Below are positions 23,482 through 34,595 of a DNA stretch of 64,000 bases, one piece after another. The DNA is from Drosophila persimilis (Eukaryota > Arthropoda > Insecta > Diptera > Drosophilidae). The DNA lies in assembly GCF_003286085.1 (NCBI RefSeq), contig NW_020825294.1:13724501-13788500 (forward strand), given 5' to 3'. Positions within the stretch are counted from its first letter, which is position 1, and every line of letters starts with the position of its first letter. The notes below the pieces were generated by a model. The model was not told where the DNA came from and made no database searches. It saw nothing but the letters and a program-made list of their open reading frames with translations. Both the position numbers and the translations under genes were made by a program.

Positions 23482-26400
23482 CTATTTTACGACGGTCATT
23501 CCAGTAGTTTTTTGTGAAAAGAGTTTGACGGAACATCCCGGCCCCGTTAAAAAAAGTGCTTTCAATCGGCCTAGTTTCCATCGTAGCGGTGGCAGGTTGT
23601 TCTCATGGATGATGACCAACCTGCCCTCGGTGAGGTTTGTTGAGGGTGCTGTCCACTTCGTGCGCGTTCGCAATTCGTTGATGTAGTCAGCAGACCATTT
23701 CTTCCAAAAATCGTTGCTTGACGGCCGTAATCGCGTCCATATTTGACAGCTTGATATTCTCGAGGGACCTCTCAGGTAGTGATCGCAATGATTCGCCAAC
23801 CAAGAGATGACCAGCCTTGAGAGTGCTGTAGTCATTTGGGTCTGACGAAAGCGGCGATAACGGGCGCGAGTTGAGGATTGATTCTTTTTCGTCGACTACA
23901 GTGCTCAACTCTTCAAAGGTGAACCTGGGTTGGCCAGCGTACGTTTCAACAGCCCCTTTGCACTCTTTACGGTCGCTTCCCAAAGGCCTCCGAAATGAGC
24001 TGCCCTGGGGGGAATAAAATGTAAATTAATAAAATCAGATGAGCAAAAATTATATATTTCATCTTGGGTCTGGTTTATGAACAAAAACCTTTTTTAGTTC
24101 CTGCAGATGATTCGATTCCCCTACAAAGTTAGTGGCATTATGGCAACTTCACTGCGTTCAAAAGGTCGAGCCCATGAGTTGTTATAGCCGCTTTGGTCTG
24201 TAGCGAACGCAGTGTACATAGCAGCGGAAAATTCGACGTGCCAAGTCTCATAGTTTCATACAAATTTGGACTGACTAGACAGCAGCAACGGATGGTTTTG
24301 ACCGTCTGGTAGGTCTTAGTATTACAATCGTCCACCAACCTTGATAAGTTCAAGTCCGTTTACGACATCTAAAAAGCAAGAAACTTTAAGCTGCTTTTTA
24401 ATGGTTTTTGCTTCTAAAGTAGACAGATGTCCTCTGCAAAATGAGATGTTGTATGTTCCAGATAAGTCAATGTGAAGCAAAACGAAATTTATCTGGCGTC
24501 GGTGAGGTTGTGGTATTGTTGTTTCCAATATCTCCTATGAACCGTACCATCCAAGCAATGAGACACAGACTGTCAGTGTACGAGCTTTGTCTCCTGTACG
24601 GTAGCAAACAAACTTTTCTATTTCTTCGAGTTGATCACGTCCATGTGAACATCAAATTTTCCACCAGTGGCGGGCCAGTTTCGCGAATTCTTGACTAGAA
24701 ACGCAGGACCCGAAAACCATGGAGAATTGATCATCTCGCTCACTTGATCAGCCTCGTTACAGAATATCAGCAGGGTTTTGATGTGTTGGCACATTGCGCC
24801 ATTTTCCATCAGAAGCTAAGTCCTGAATATCGGACACTCCATTTCCAACAAAGATCGATAAGGTGACTGAGTGTTGTTGCAGCCAATGCAATACGAGCTG
24901 TAAGTCGCTCCAAAAATAAGATGTGATAGTGTATTTACTGAATATGGCCTTGATTTTGTTATACAACTGAGAAAGTAGATGTGCACCGCATAGTTCAAGG
25001 TTCGGCAGAGACTGTTTCTTCACTGGTGCTACTCTTGACTTAGAAGTGAACAATTTTTCTGTGACCTGTCCAAGCGAATCCTCCGTGCGCACATTAGCAC
25101 AGCAGCCGTATGCCCGAATAAATGCGTCGTAAAATCCATGTATTTGAATGCTCCTAGTGTCGGGCTGAAAACAAAAACGAGGTACCGCTAGTGACGACAG
25201 TGAATTCAACGATTCCAAATAAGTACTCAATGCATGACTTTAATTCTGGGGGACAGAGCTGTCCCAGTCGAGTTTCAAAAGCCACAACTCCTGAAGAATG
25301 ATCTAAGAGAATATGACTAACGGTGATAGTAGACCGATTGGATCGAATAGCGACGACACAGTAGACAAAATTGTTCGTTTTGTGGTAGTGGTTCCTTTAG
25401 ATTGAAAGTGAAACTAAATGCATCACTACGTTGATGCCAAGTTACGCCGAGTGTGCTGCTTAGTAGATTCATCTTCCATCATGCCTGGATGATTTGAATG
25501 CCACATGCATAATGGAAACTAACCACAAGGGAGAGTTGATGTGATTTCAGTTTTTAGTTTGACGAATGTATCTCTATAATATCAGCCTCACACAAAAGGT
25601 CATCCCCATAAAAGGCAAGCAGCTGCTCCTAAGAGCCATACAACCTTAGAATCCTCAGCCAAGTAATGTAAACTACGAGTTGCGAGAAATGAGGCAGACG
25701 CAGTCCCATATGTATTGATTTTCTTGCCGTCACACTGTTAACATCCACAATGGCGAATACATCAAGTACCGGCGTTGTGGTGCCACGAAATTTCCGCTTA
25801 CTGGAGGAGCTGGATCAGGGCCAGAAGGGTGTAGGCGATGGCACCATCTCGTGGGGTCTGGAGAACGACGATGATATGACGCTCACCTACTGGATCGGCA
25901 TGATCATTGGTCCGCCTAGAACCCCATTTGAGAATCGAATGTATTCACTAAAGATTGAGTGCAACGAACGCTATCCGGATGAGCCGCCCACGGTATTGAG
26001 TTGGTAGGCTTGAAGATCCGTATTTGGAGATGCTCGCCACAAAATGTACTGTGATTTTCTATCCTTCTCACTCACAAGTACCTGCATGTACATTTTTGTA
26101 ACGTCAGCCGTAATGCCGAACCTGTGAATGCGGAACCGTAGCAATTGCAAGTACAACTCATCCTGGATGGTAGGGCTGACTAAGAGTAGATCGTTAAGTA
26201 ACCTTTGAGATGTTGTACGGCAAGATGCGTCAAAGACAACTCTGAGCTTCGTCGAGGTACTGCTTGGTTTCAAAGCGAAGTGGTGAGGTATATAATAATA
26301 GAGTTCCTCCAAGTTAGGATTCGGTACGAGGGACATATGGCCGAGGCCCTCATATTAGGGATATACTGCGCCCACTACAATTCTCCCACTGGCATCCTTA

Positions 26401-27480
26401 TGTGTTGTGTCACTGAAATGGTCCTCCCAGCAAAAATGATTTGGGAGAATTCTAGCGCTTGGATCGACAAATGAGTTCACTTTCCATAATTGCTGCACAT
26501 TTTTGTCAATCGATGTTGGCGTTATGTTGGCGTTGGTACCTTCCAGCAACAACCCAACTTAAAAGAGTCTTCTGCAAACTAGGAAGATTTGGATCAATGC
26601 GAATCTGGCCCACAGCTAGAGCTCCATAGAAGGCTTCGGTTCCCAGTAGCAGATTAATACGTTTAGTCCTATAGAATGATTCGTCAGCCAATGGAGTGTT
26701 GGCAGGTTGGTTCGAATTCGATTTGTCGATCTCACTGTCTGGCTGGTAGGCAATCTTGAGAGTGAGCTGATAGCCATATGTAGACTTAACAGAGGTAGTC
26801 GTAAGAGCCTTCAAACTAGTAAGGGAGTCTCCTAAACTACGAATTCCAATGTGGTGTCTTTCACGACGAAGGCGAAGTTTTGGTGCAAAGGTTTCGGTTA
26901 CAAAATTAACCTGATAACATGTATCAAGCAACGCTCTACCGAGTTTGTATTCACCTGAGGCATTCTTTACCAACACCATAGCTGTTGCCAACAAAATTTG
27001 ATCATTTTGCTGCGATCTCCATATGAGAGTGTGAAGCAGCTTGATGAGCCTGAGTAGCAGACGTTTGCCAGGGTTTCGCTGGTTGGAGTACCGGTTCTGT
27101 CGTTAAAGATTGTCCTGCTGATGATTGTGGAGGCTAATGCAAACAGAATGATGAGTCCGATTACAGGATCAGCAACGATGAGTCGATAAAACATTGTGCC
27201 ACTCTATGACTGTTTCCAAGACAATTGATGCAGAGACCGAGGCGCTTTGCATTGTCGTACCGTTGGTTGCTGTTCATAACCTTGAACTGAGGGCAGCTAG
27301 TGATTTTATGGCCAGAACTAGAACACTGTGTACAAGACGGATTAGTGATAGCAAACGACGAGTTTATTTGGTGATTAGAATGACGATTTGACTTATTGGT
27401 AATAGTATTTCGGTGTGACGATGTACCAGTCGAGTTTCCAGACGAATGGAGGCATTCCAAAGGCTGTGTGCATGTTAGCC
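23482..27480 (-). mobile_element. BEL/Pao LTR retrotransposon relic B (carries a Uev1A fragment)
   Basis: Read on the minus strand: gag zinc knuckles near 27200-27350 (CTQCSSSGHKITSCPQF, LCINCLGNSHRVAQC), a protease remnant near 26900-26970, and a pre-RT region (LPSLQKTLLSWVVAGRY near 26550). RT fingers follow (KLRVVFDASCRTTSQRLLND near 26190-26260, VTKMYMQVLVSEKDRKSQYI near 26050-26110). The RT is interrupted by the Uev1A piece at 25719-25992 and then continues ([15 protein letters not shown] near 25665-25710). RNase H lies near 24760-25230 (QNPADIL). The integrase is deleted in its N-terminal half, then reads AAHFGGLWEATVKSAKG near 23960-24010, with the C-terminal domain last. It is a different family from relic A and lies head-to-tail with it. 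Confidence 0.78.
25719..25992 (+). pseudogene. Uev1A: Uev1A (ubiquitin E2 variant) fragment inside BEL reverse transcriptase
   Basis: The first 81 codons of a UEV1/MMS2-type protein (ATG at 25750, [20 protein letters not shown], then [20 protein letters not shown], ending ERYPDEPPT) are preceded by 31 bp that look like its 5' UTR. Uev1A is the catalytically inactive E2 variant that partners Ubc13 to build K63-linked ubiquitin chains. Here the protein is cut before its middle: the frame runs three or four codons into BEL sequence and stops. There is no intron and no poly(A) tail. The piece lies in antisense to the BEL pol frame and is flanked by a 7-bp direct repeat GTATTGA (25712-25718 and 25993-25999). 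No stop or frameshift is seen, so the capture looks young relative to its surroundings. Identity is from recalled family sequence. Confidence 0.9.
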
Positions 27481-27848
27481 AGGTTGGCAGAGTTTTGTAG
27501 TCCTGCGATTCCTCTCACTTGTTAACGACAATGTTGCCAAAACACCAGCAACCGACACGTGCCGCTCCAAATCGCCAAAATTTCTGGATCAGCGTCTGGA
27601 CGATATCTCCCAACGGCGAGGGATTCTGGGAAATACCTCGCCGCGGTTGAACTGCTGTCGTTGGATCGCTGCAACATTCCGCGGTCGCGGCTTCAATCAA
27701 GCAGTCCTCAATTATTCGTCAAATAAAGAACACGGACTTCGTCCGCAAAAAGGAATATGCTCGGACCATCTGAAGTAACGGCCACATCCCTAACCTTACC
27801 GTAAGCTAGTGAATAGACCCTATAAATAATTGAAAAACTGAATGCAGT
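27481..27848. other. Unassigned junction between BEL relic B and the gypsy relic
   Basis: It has a GC-rich LTR-like portion with AATAAA near 27724 on the plus strand (caaataaagaacacgg). It may be part of an LTR from a further element. No coding sequence recognised. Confidence 0.35.
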
Positions 27849-28098
27849 TTGTGGAAAGTGGATTTAGAAAAAACAGCTTTCTCCGTTAACAACGGAAAAT
27901 ATGAGTTTACAGGACTCCCCTTTGGTCTTCAAAATGCAATATTTCAACGCGCACTCGATGATACTCTACATAAACATATTGGAAAGATATGTCATATTTA
28001 TATTGATGACATCATATTATTTAGTAAAGACAACAAATCCCATACTAAAAATCTAAACACCATTTTTCGAACTCTGCAAGATGCAAAAATTAAATGTC
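27849..28098 (+). mobile_element. 17.6/297-like gypsy retrotransposon relic, RT piece 1
   Basis: It encodes the central RT of a Ty3/gypsy element: KTAFSVNNGKYEFTGLPFGL, then the catalytic YIDDIILFS near 28000-28025. It is broken at 28098 by the BEL element; the RT resumes at 34596. The frame is open across this piece. Confidence 0.8.
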
Positions 28099-28365
28099 TG
28101 AAAATTTAGAATAGTTTTTCTAAATAAAAGATACCGAAAAACTTGGGTGCGTCCGTTCGTTTTCATAGGTTTTTCTCGACTCCTCTTCATATATTCAAAC
28201 AATTTCTTCTGCGCCTATCTTACCTACGGTGGCAAAGCGGGGCGAATTCGCCAAGAGCGAGAGAGCGAGCTTTTATTGACCTCCCGCTTTGCCCTAGCCT
28301 AACTTACACCAGACTTCATAAAATACGATCATAATAACAATTATTATACGCCAAATGGCGCTACA
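28099..28365 (-). repeat. 3' LTR of the BEL element
   Basis: 267 bp, plus-strand ends TGAAAATTT...GGCGCTACA. It lacks 40 bp that are present in the other LTR after cttgggtg. The missing block is bounded by GTG in both places, as in a slippage or microhomology deletion. Confidence 0.88.
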
Positions 28366-29361
28366 CCGGCCCCGTTGAAGGCCTGGAAAAACCAGTGGCA
28401 GAAGCGCCAACTTGTGGATTAGCCTCCTGAACGTGGCTCCGCTGCTCGTCCTTAGGTCGAGCACTCTGACCCTTCCGTCCTGCCCGGCGGTTGTTCCGAC
28501 CACCCTTCCGAGGAGCCACTGTTGAGGGCGCAGGTTGTCCTCGGCGACGATTACGAGGTCGCCTTCCTTGATGTTTGGTTCCTCCTGGTGCCACTTGCAT
28601 CTTATTTGCAATCCCAGCACATACTCCCGGGACCATCGCTGCCAGAACATTTGCCTGGCTGACGAGACAAGCCGCCATCGCTTTAAGCAGCTCAGACCCT
28701 CCTGGTCCGGGGTCCTGGGTGCTGGGGGTGCAATTAGCGGCCCGCCTGTCAGCAGGTGCCGGGAGTCAGCGCGTCTCCGTCGCTTGGGTCTGGGCTTAGG
28801 GGTCCTAGCGGGCGCGAGTTGAGTACCGCCTCGATCCCGACCAGCACGGTCTCCAGCTCTTCTGCGGTGAGGAGAGCGCTTCCGACTGCCCGTAGGAGTA
28901 GGCCCTTGGCAGTCTTCACACCGGCCTCCCAAAGTCCGCCCATGTGCGGTGCTCGAGGCGGTATGAAGGCAAACTCGCACCCGCTTCTTGACGCAAATTC
29001 GCGTATTGCGTCCGCTTCCGCTTCTATTTTCTTCCGCAGTTCGCTGAAGTGACGACTTGCTCCGACGAAATTTGTCGCGTTGTCGCAGTTCACGCGTTGC
29101 GGACATCCTCGACGACCGACGAACCTTTGGAATGCCAACAAGAAGAAATTAGTCGTCAAATCGCAGACAATTTCTAAATGAACCGCCTTGGACGCAAAAC
29201 AGGCGAATAACGTAGGACTTATAAGGCGGCCTTCCACGAATTTTCAGAGTCGTATAGACTGGGCCACAAAAATCAACGCCACATACTGAAAATGGGCGGA
29301 GAGCACGGAGCCGGTCTACGGGTAAGTTGCCCTGCAGACCGCCTGAGCATTCACTATCCAA
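28366..29361 (-). pseudogene. BEL integrase and C-terminal domain
   Basis: The minus-strand frames contain the integrase core: CGVDFCGPVY near 29240-29290, KAVHLEIVCDLTTNFFL near 29145-29195, CDNATNFVGASRHF near 29050-29090, and FIPPRAPHMGGLWEAGVKTA near 28910-28970. These follow the D,D-35-E type order of retroelement integrases. The C-terminal domain (LTPGHLLTGGP-type remnant near 28740-28760, then GDLVIVAEDNLRPQQW near 28520-28570) ends close to the LTR. At least one frame change near 28750 splits the two halves. In an active element this enzyme joins the cDNA to the chromosome. Confidence 0.75.
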
Positions 29362-29601
29362 ATGCGCTGTCTAAGGATACTCACGAGTGCTCGTGGGCCG
29401 GCATGAAAATTCGTTTGATGCAGATAGCGAACGTATGTCTGCACAAACTACGAGCGTTTTGTCAATAAAAAGGGAAACTTGGCACTTGAAAACGAAAAAG
29501 AGCACCATGTCCCAGCCTCTTCATGGATGAAGGGATTCAAGCGCTGAAGACTGGGGCCTAACTTGGTGCCTTTACGAACCCTTTCAATATCTTCTTGAGA
29601 C

Positions 29602-31096
29602 TCATTTTTCTGTGTTATTTCGACTATTTTTAGAAAAGTTGAGACTTTTGTCTTTGCATTTTCGGATGAAGCGGAACACGAAAACGAACACTCTTAGCAG
29701 TTTGAGGTGTGACGAGTATCCCACGATTACATCCACTAAATAATTTGGCTTGTCCGCGACGGTCAGTCCGACCGATTTCTTCCGACTTTCCATCTGTAGC
29801 TCTTCTTCGGAAAGCTCGAAGTGTGGATTTCTGGGCCAGCTCTTTTCTTCAAACTTTAAGAACTCTGGTCCACCAAACCAGATCGACTGCACGATTTCCT
29901 CTACGTCACAACCTCTCGAAACTATGTCTGCTGGGTTCTGTTTTGTTGACACATGCCGCCACGTAGCTTCACTTGACCACTCTTGAATCTCCGCTACTCG
30001 GTTCGCAACGAATGTGGACAACGACGAAGGGTGGGATCTGATCCAATGAAGAGTAACTTCTGAATCTGACCAGAATAGCATTTTCTCAATTGGAACCTTG
30101 AGCAGTGATTTGATTCGGTGACAAAGGCCTGCTAGAAGGTGAGCGGCACATAACTCAAGCCTTGGGAGCGTTTTCGTCTTGAGCGGCGCTACTTTCGACT
30201 TTGCAGTCAACAAGGAGACCTTGAAACCTTCATCAGTCTTTCTACGGATATAGACGCCAGCTCCATAAGCTCTCATGGATGCGTCGGCAAAGGCATGTAC
30301 TTGAATCGCTGACATGGGATCAGTATGCACAAATCGAGGTATGGTAATCTTCTCCAACTGACCCAAAGATTCTTTTAATAAGTTCCATGCTGTTTCCAAG
30401 TTCATTGGAATTGACTCATCCCAATCTAGCTTGTTAAGCCAAAGCTCCTGCAGTAGGATCTTTCCCTTAATTACTAAAGGACTTAACAAGCCAAGGGGGT
30501 CAAACAGCTTTGATGTCACCGATAATATGTTCCGTTTTGTCGCTCGGAGACCCATAACTGACGTGTCAATTTGGAACTTAAAGACGTCTTCGTGTGGCAG
30601 CCACGATTTTCCTAACGCCTTAGTTGACTCAGGGTCCGAGATCGTTATCGGTTTAACTGTGCTCTCGGATGCGGTGACCTCAGGTGAGTTCGAAAACCAT
30701 TTAGTCAATTCAAACCCAGCGGTTTGAAGAACCTGAGCCACATCAGACTTAATTGTCTTTAACTCCTCTACGCAACCAGCACCAGTCAACATGTCATCGA
30801 CATAGAAGTCGGAGTCAATAAATTCAGCAGAATGAGAGTTTTGCAGACTCACTCAACCTCTTCAAACACCGAATAGCCAAAAATGGGGCTGGTCCAGTCC
30901 CATATGTTACGGTGTTGAGCTGGTATATTCTCAGGGACTCAGACGGGTCTCTTCTCCACACTATGAGCTGGAATTGTCTATCCGCATCAGCGACCCAGAC
31001 TTGGCGATACATCTTCTTGACATCGGCTGTCAAGGCGTACCTGTGTAGTCTGAATCGGCGCAATGTCGAATAAAGCTCACGTTTTACAAGACGCAT
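29602..31096 (-). pseudogene. BEL reverse transcriptase palm/thumb and RNase H
   Basis: Two frames overlap near 30830-30850. The first has LYSTLRRFRLHRYALTADVK and the palm region to YGTGPAPFLAIRC. The second opens just before the catalytic FYVDDMLTG (about 30790-30805) and runs 400 codons through RNase H (SDSEVTLHWIRSHPS near 30020-30070, QNPADIVSRG near 29910-29940). A frameshift lies between them. At the upstream edge there is a gap where RT sequence after the FDASC motif (around 31090) is missing. The enzyme would convert element RNA into DNA; here it is broken. Confidence 0.75.
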
Positions 31097-32428
31097 CGAA
31101 AACGACGCGGAGCTTGGTCGACGTGATTTGGGGCCTCAACACACACTGATGTGGAATGAAATAATGTGGAGTTTTGGGGATTGTGTTGTCTGTGGTAGAC
31201 ATGTGACCCAAGGAGAGGTACTCTTCCATGAACTCCAAGTACATTTTCTGTAACTCGGGGTCACGAGACAATCTTTTTTCAAGCGATAAAAACTGCCGTT
31301 TAGCCACTTCAAAGGAGTTGCCTAAGATACTGGGATCTGATTTGAACGGCAGTTTTACTTCAAACCGACCTGAAGGCACGACCTGAGTAGTCCTTCTATA
31401 ATGCTTATCACATAACTTGTGTTCAGGAGATAAAGACTTTTTAGAAGACGGCAATTCTTCCAGTGACCAAAACTTTTGTAATGTGTTGTCGATGTGTATC
31501 ACTGACTCTTCTCGATAACTCAAACAATTCCTCGCTTCTTGGGTGGCAGTCCCCTTTGGAGTGTATCTGCCCGACACAATCCAGCCGAGAAGCGTTTTCT
31601 GCAGAGTTGGATAGTCGGACCTTGTCGAATCTGACCAACAGATAAAAGTTCGAAAAATGTTTCTGCACATATCAACATATCTATCTTCTGTGGCTTGAAG
31701 AAATATGGGTCTGCAAGTGGTAAGTTCTTCGGGATTTTCCAGTCACTCACGTTAAGTGTTTGATCAGGGTGATACCCCGAAATGGACCTTAAAATCCAGA
31801 AATCAACCGAAAACTCACTACCAGTAATTCGCGACTTCACCACCGTGTGTATATTTTTCTTGACTTGTGAATTGGATTCACCAATACCAAGCAAGTTGAT
31901 ACGCGACTCCTCCCTACGGATCTGTAAGCGCTGTGCTAAGTCCTCAGTTATAAAATTGGTTTGAGACCCCGAGTCAAGCAGAGCTCGGGCCAAAACATGT
32001 TCCCCATTATTTGTTCGGACGCTTACGATCGACGTAGCCAGAATAACTCTATCCATAGCTGTCGCATGGAGAGCATGCGAAGTGGAAGGTTGATTCTGAT
32101 TGAAAGGAGGAGAAGAATTCTCTGGGGGTGATGGTAACGCCAGACTTTTATTCGCCACTGTGTACCTATGCAATAAGGTATGGTGTGAGCAGCCACACAC
32201 TCGACACTTCTTAGCTTTGCATCGTACTACAGAGTGGCCTTGTTGCAGACAATTGATGCACAGGGATGCAGTTTTTGCGAATTCGAACCTTTGCATTACT
32301 GCCAGCCGACCAAATGGACTGCAATCTGTCAACAAATGGCCTTTCGCATTGCAGTAGCTGCATTGTTGGTTTTTGGTATTCGCGGTAGAACACGCGAATG
32401 AGCTCCGATTATGCGGCTTGCTTGGCAC
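31077..32428 (-). pseudogene. BEL zinc knuckles, aspartic protease and RT N-terminus
   Basis: The 32428-31520 frame carries two zinc-knuckle blocks (CSYCNAKGHLLTDC near 32330-32370, CINCLQQGHSVVRC near 32215-32260). A further Cys-rich segment follows, then the protease active site LLDSGSQTNFIT near 31950-31985. A frameshift near 31600-31660 moves to the frame 31670-31077, with LQKTLLGWIVSGRY and KLRVVFDASCKT, the RT fingers. In active elements the protease cuts the polyprotein. Confidence 0.78.
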
Positions 32429-32440
32429 AGCTTTCTTCTC

Positions 32441-33343
32441 CTACTTTGGTTTGTCCGAATTTTCGGCCGAAAGATGCTGATGTCTGCGATTAAGCCACTT
32501 TTCACAGTCCGTCCAAAGTGGCAGTTTGTCATAATCGAGCTGTTCTTCCCATTTCTCTTTGGTCACCGGATCGACTCTGCTCAAGACGAGATGAATAATC
32601 ATCGCATTCGAGATCTTTTTATCATCGCCTATCGACAACAACGAACCATATATGACTGAGGCGGTATCGATAAGGTTCCTTAAGGACGATGCTGATTGCT
32701 GGGTCATTTTGGGAAGACTAAATAGGACATCAATGTGATTTTTAAAGATCAGATCATTATCGTAGACCCGTTTTAAGCTAGCCATTGCTTTCTCGTAGTT
32801 GGTCTCGGTTACTTGGAAAGCCCTAACTGTTCCCAACGCTTCACCGGAGAGACACGAAAGCAAATGGTGGAACTTTTCGATAATTGGAATGCTTTGGTCA
32901 TTGTGAACTAGAGTCTCAAATAAACCTATGTAGTTTTTAAAGTCTGAAAAGTTGCCGCTGAACTGCGGCCGAGCTATCTTCGGAAGGCGAGCACGAGTTG
33001 GGCCACCATAAGCTGGTACTGCCGGTATTGTCTCATCAGCTGTCTTTAATGCGCAAATGAGAGACATTAATTTTGCCTTTGTGACAATTGAGAGTTCTTC
33101 CAACTCGACTCCAAATTCATCGTCAATGTCTATATCTTCAATCTTCTCCTGAAGTTCGCGTGCCGTGTCAATGCTACGCATCAGCGTTTCGAGTCTGCAC
33201 TCGAGCTCCGTCAATACCAGCGGAATATCCCCCGCTTCTAAACGGTCCGCTAATAAACGAATGCCTTTGACACGGCAACTGCGCTTTTTCTTCAGCTCTT
33301 CAAGGACGATATTGTTGGCTCTTGAGGTCATATTGATTCTCAA
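32441..33343 (-). CDS. BEL gag-like protein, N-terminal part (300 codons)
   Basis: The uninterrupted minus-strand frame starts with ATG at 33343 behind a 930-bp leader. Its body has the BEL gag block PKIARPQFSGNFSDFKNYI (about 32920-32980), FHHLLSCLSGEALGTV and SVIYGSLLSI. It stops at 32441, and the zinc knuckles are in another frame from 32428, so one frameshift separates the capsid-like and nucleocapsid-like parts. In an active element this protein packages the RNA in cytoplasmic particles. It is one of the few long intact frames in the window. The later Met at residue 5 is an alternative start. Confidence 0.75.
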   Translation of the reverse strand: MRINMTSRANNIVLEELKKKRSCRVKGIRLLADRLEAGDIPLVLTELECRLETLMRSIDTARELQEKIEDIDIDDEFGVELEELSIVTKAKLMSLICALKTADETIPAVPAYGGPTRARLPKIARPQFSGNFSDFKNYIGLFETLVHNDQSIPIIEKFHHLLSCLSGEALGTVRAFQVTETNYEKAMASLKRVYDNDLIFKNHIDVLFSLPKMTQQSASSLRNLIDTASVIYGSLLSIGDDKKISNAMIIHLVLSRVDPVTKEKWEEQLDYDKLPLWTDCEKWLNRRHQHLSAENSDKPK

Positions 33344-34270
33344 TACAAGGAACTGAAGGCGAAAGATCGTTTCTAATAATCGTATTTAATGCCGAGGCAC
33401 TCAATGAAATAATGGGTAATTGTACCCAAGCGAGGTGAAAAACCAATATACCCGACAAATTTAGGGTAGAGCGTCACTTGGCTGGCGCGTACACGAAAAC
33501 CACAGAAGAATAGCAACGAACAGCAATGGTGACAAGCGAAAACGAAAAATTTCACCGCTGTAGTTCTGAAGAATGGATGTTGTGCACCGACAACTATCGA
33601 CGCTAAATTGATTTGCGAGGCACGACTTTGTCTTAATTGATAGTTGGATCCTACTGACACCAAACGAATATACCCGACGAAAACAGGGTAGCGCGTCACT
33701 TGGTGTTTGGTTTGGATCAAGCGCGCCAAACAAAAGAACAACGATAAGCAACGGTGAGGAGCGAAAGCGAGACGAAAAAATTCACCGCTGCAGCTGCGTA
33801 TTGGTATGCGTGCTTGGCCAACGACCCAACTATACATATATTTGCTATGTCATACGTATGTGCCAAGAATTGAAAGCGAGGTGCAATTGTTTCAGCACAA
33901 GACAATAATTGCGAGTTTTTTAATCTTTTCGTCTTTACTCGAGCTTTAATTTTTTGCACAAATACCTCTTGATAAGATGGGAAATTCCTGGTGCTGTACT
34001 CTCCTCTTCTGATGCTGGTAGATGGTATATGTACATACATATATATCTCCTTTTGTATATAGCTGCAGACAGGGTATTGCACGACCGACGCGGTGATTTT
34101 TAGTTTTGTTTGTTGAATTATTTGCACACACGTCGCGGTCAATTTGGCAATTTAGCTGCAGCACATATGCATGTACATGTAGGTATAATAGATTTTGGCT
34201 ATTGATCTATTCTCCACTGTGTCCCTGTCACTTTTGCCTTTCACTTTTAATTAATTAGTTTAATTTGCAA
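33344..34270 (-). other. BEL leader with a tandem duplication
   Basis: Noncoding sequence between the primer-binding-type site and gag. Two related blocks of about 210 bp (around 33450-33660 and 33660-33880) share aatatacccgac, the agggtag-gcgtcacttgg segment, a gaacaacgat/gcaacgg run and aatttcaccgctg. The remainder is AT-rich. Open frames across it are short and overlap the repeats, so are not considered genes. Confidence 0.65.
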
Positions 34271-34288
34271 GTCCACCCGGGGGCGCCA
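34271..34288 (-). other. Candidate primer-binding site of the BEL element
   Basis: Immediately inside the 5' LTR the element strand reads TGGCGCCCCCGGGTGGAC. TGG complementary to a tRNA CCA end at this exact position is the expected primer-binding site. The tRNA identity was not assigned. Confidence 0.7.
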
Positions 34289-34595
34289 TGAAAATTTAGA
34301 ATAGTTTTTCTAAATAAAAGATACTGAAAAACTTGGGTGACTGCAATTTTGTATTTTAAGACGACGAAAAAAAGGAGTGCGTGCGTTCGTTTTCATAGAT
34401 TTTTCTCGACTCGTCTTCATATATTCAAACAATTTCTTCTGCGCCTATCTTACCTACGGTGGCAAAGCGGGGCGAATTCGCCAAGAGCGAGAGAGCGAGC
34501 TTTTATTAACCTCCCGCTTTGCCCTAGCCTAACTTACACTAGACTTCATAAAATACGATCCTAATAACAATTATAATACGCCAAATGGCGCTACA
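34289..34595 (-). repeat. 5' LTR of the BEL element
   Basis: 307 bp, plus-strand ends TGAAAATTT...GGCGCTACA, matching 28099-28365 apart from a 40-bp block and eight substitutions. It borders the primer-binding-type site on the left and resumes gypsy RT on the right. Confidence 0.88.

Larger units (their letters stand above)
28099..34595 (-). mobile_element. Near-complete BEL/Pao LTR retrotransposon (6.5 kb)
   Basis: LTRs lie at 34289-34595 (5' in element sense) and 28099-28365 (3'). A primer-binding-type sequence, a long leader, gag, protease, RT/RNase H, integrase and a purine-rich tract precede the 3' LTR. It sits in the RT gene of a gypsy relic, with flanks ATGTC (28094-28098) and GTGTC (34596-34600): a 5-bp duplication with one mismatch or a 4-bp TGTC. 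The coding region has several frameshifts and a gap in RT, so it is not competent. The LTRs differ by eight substitutions and a 40-bp indel, which makes it moderately old. Confidence 0.88.

Noticed and set aside
28294-29106. 270-codon frame near the BEL 3' end as a novel protein
   Set aside because: It is a composite of the integrase C-terminal region in a shifted frame and LTR sequence.
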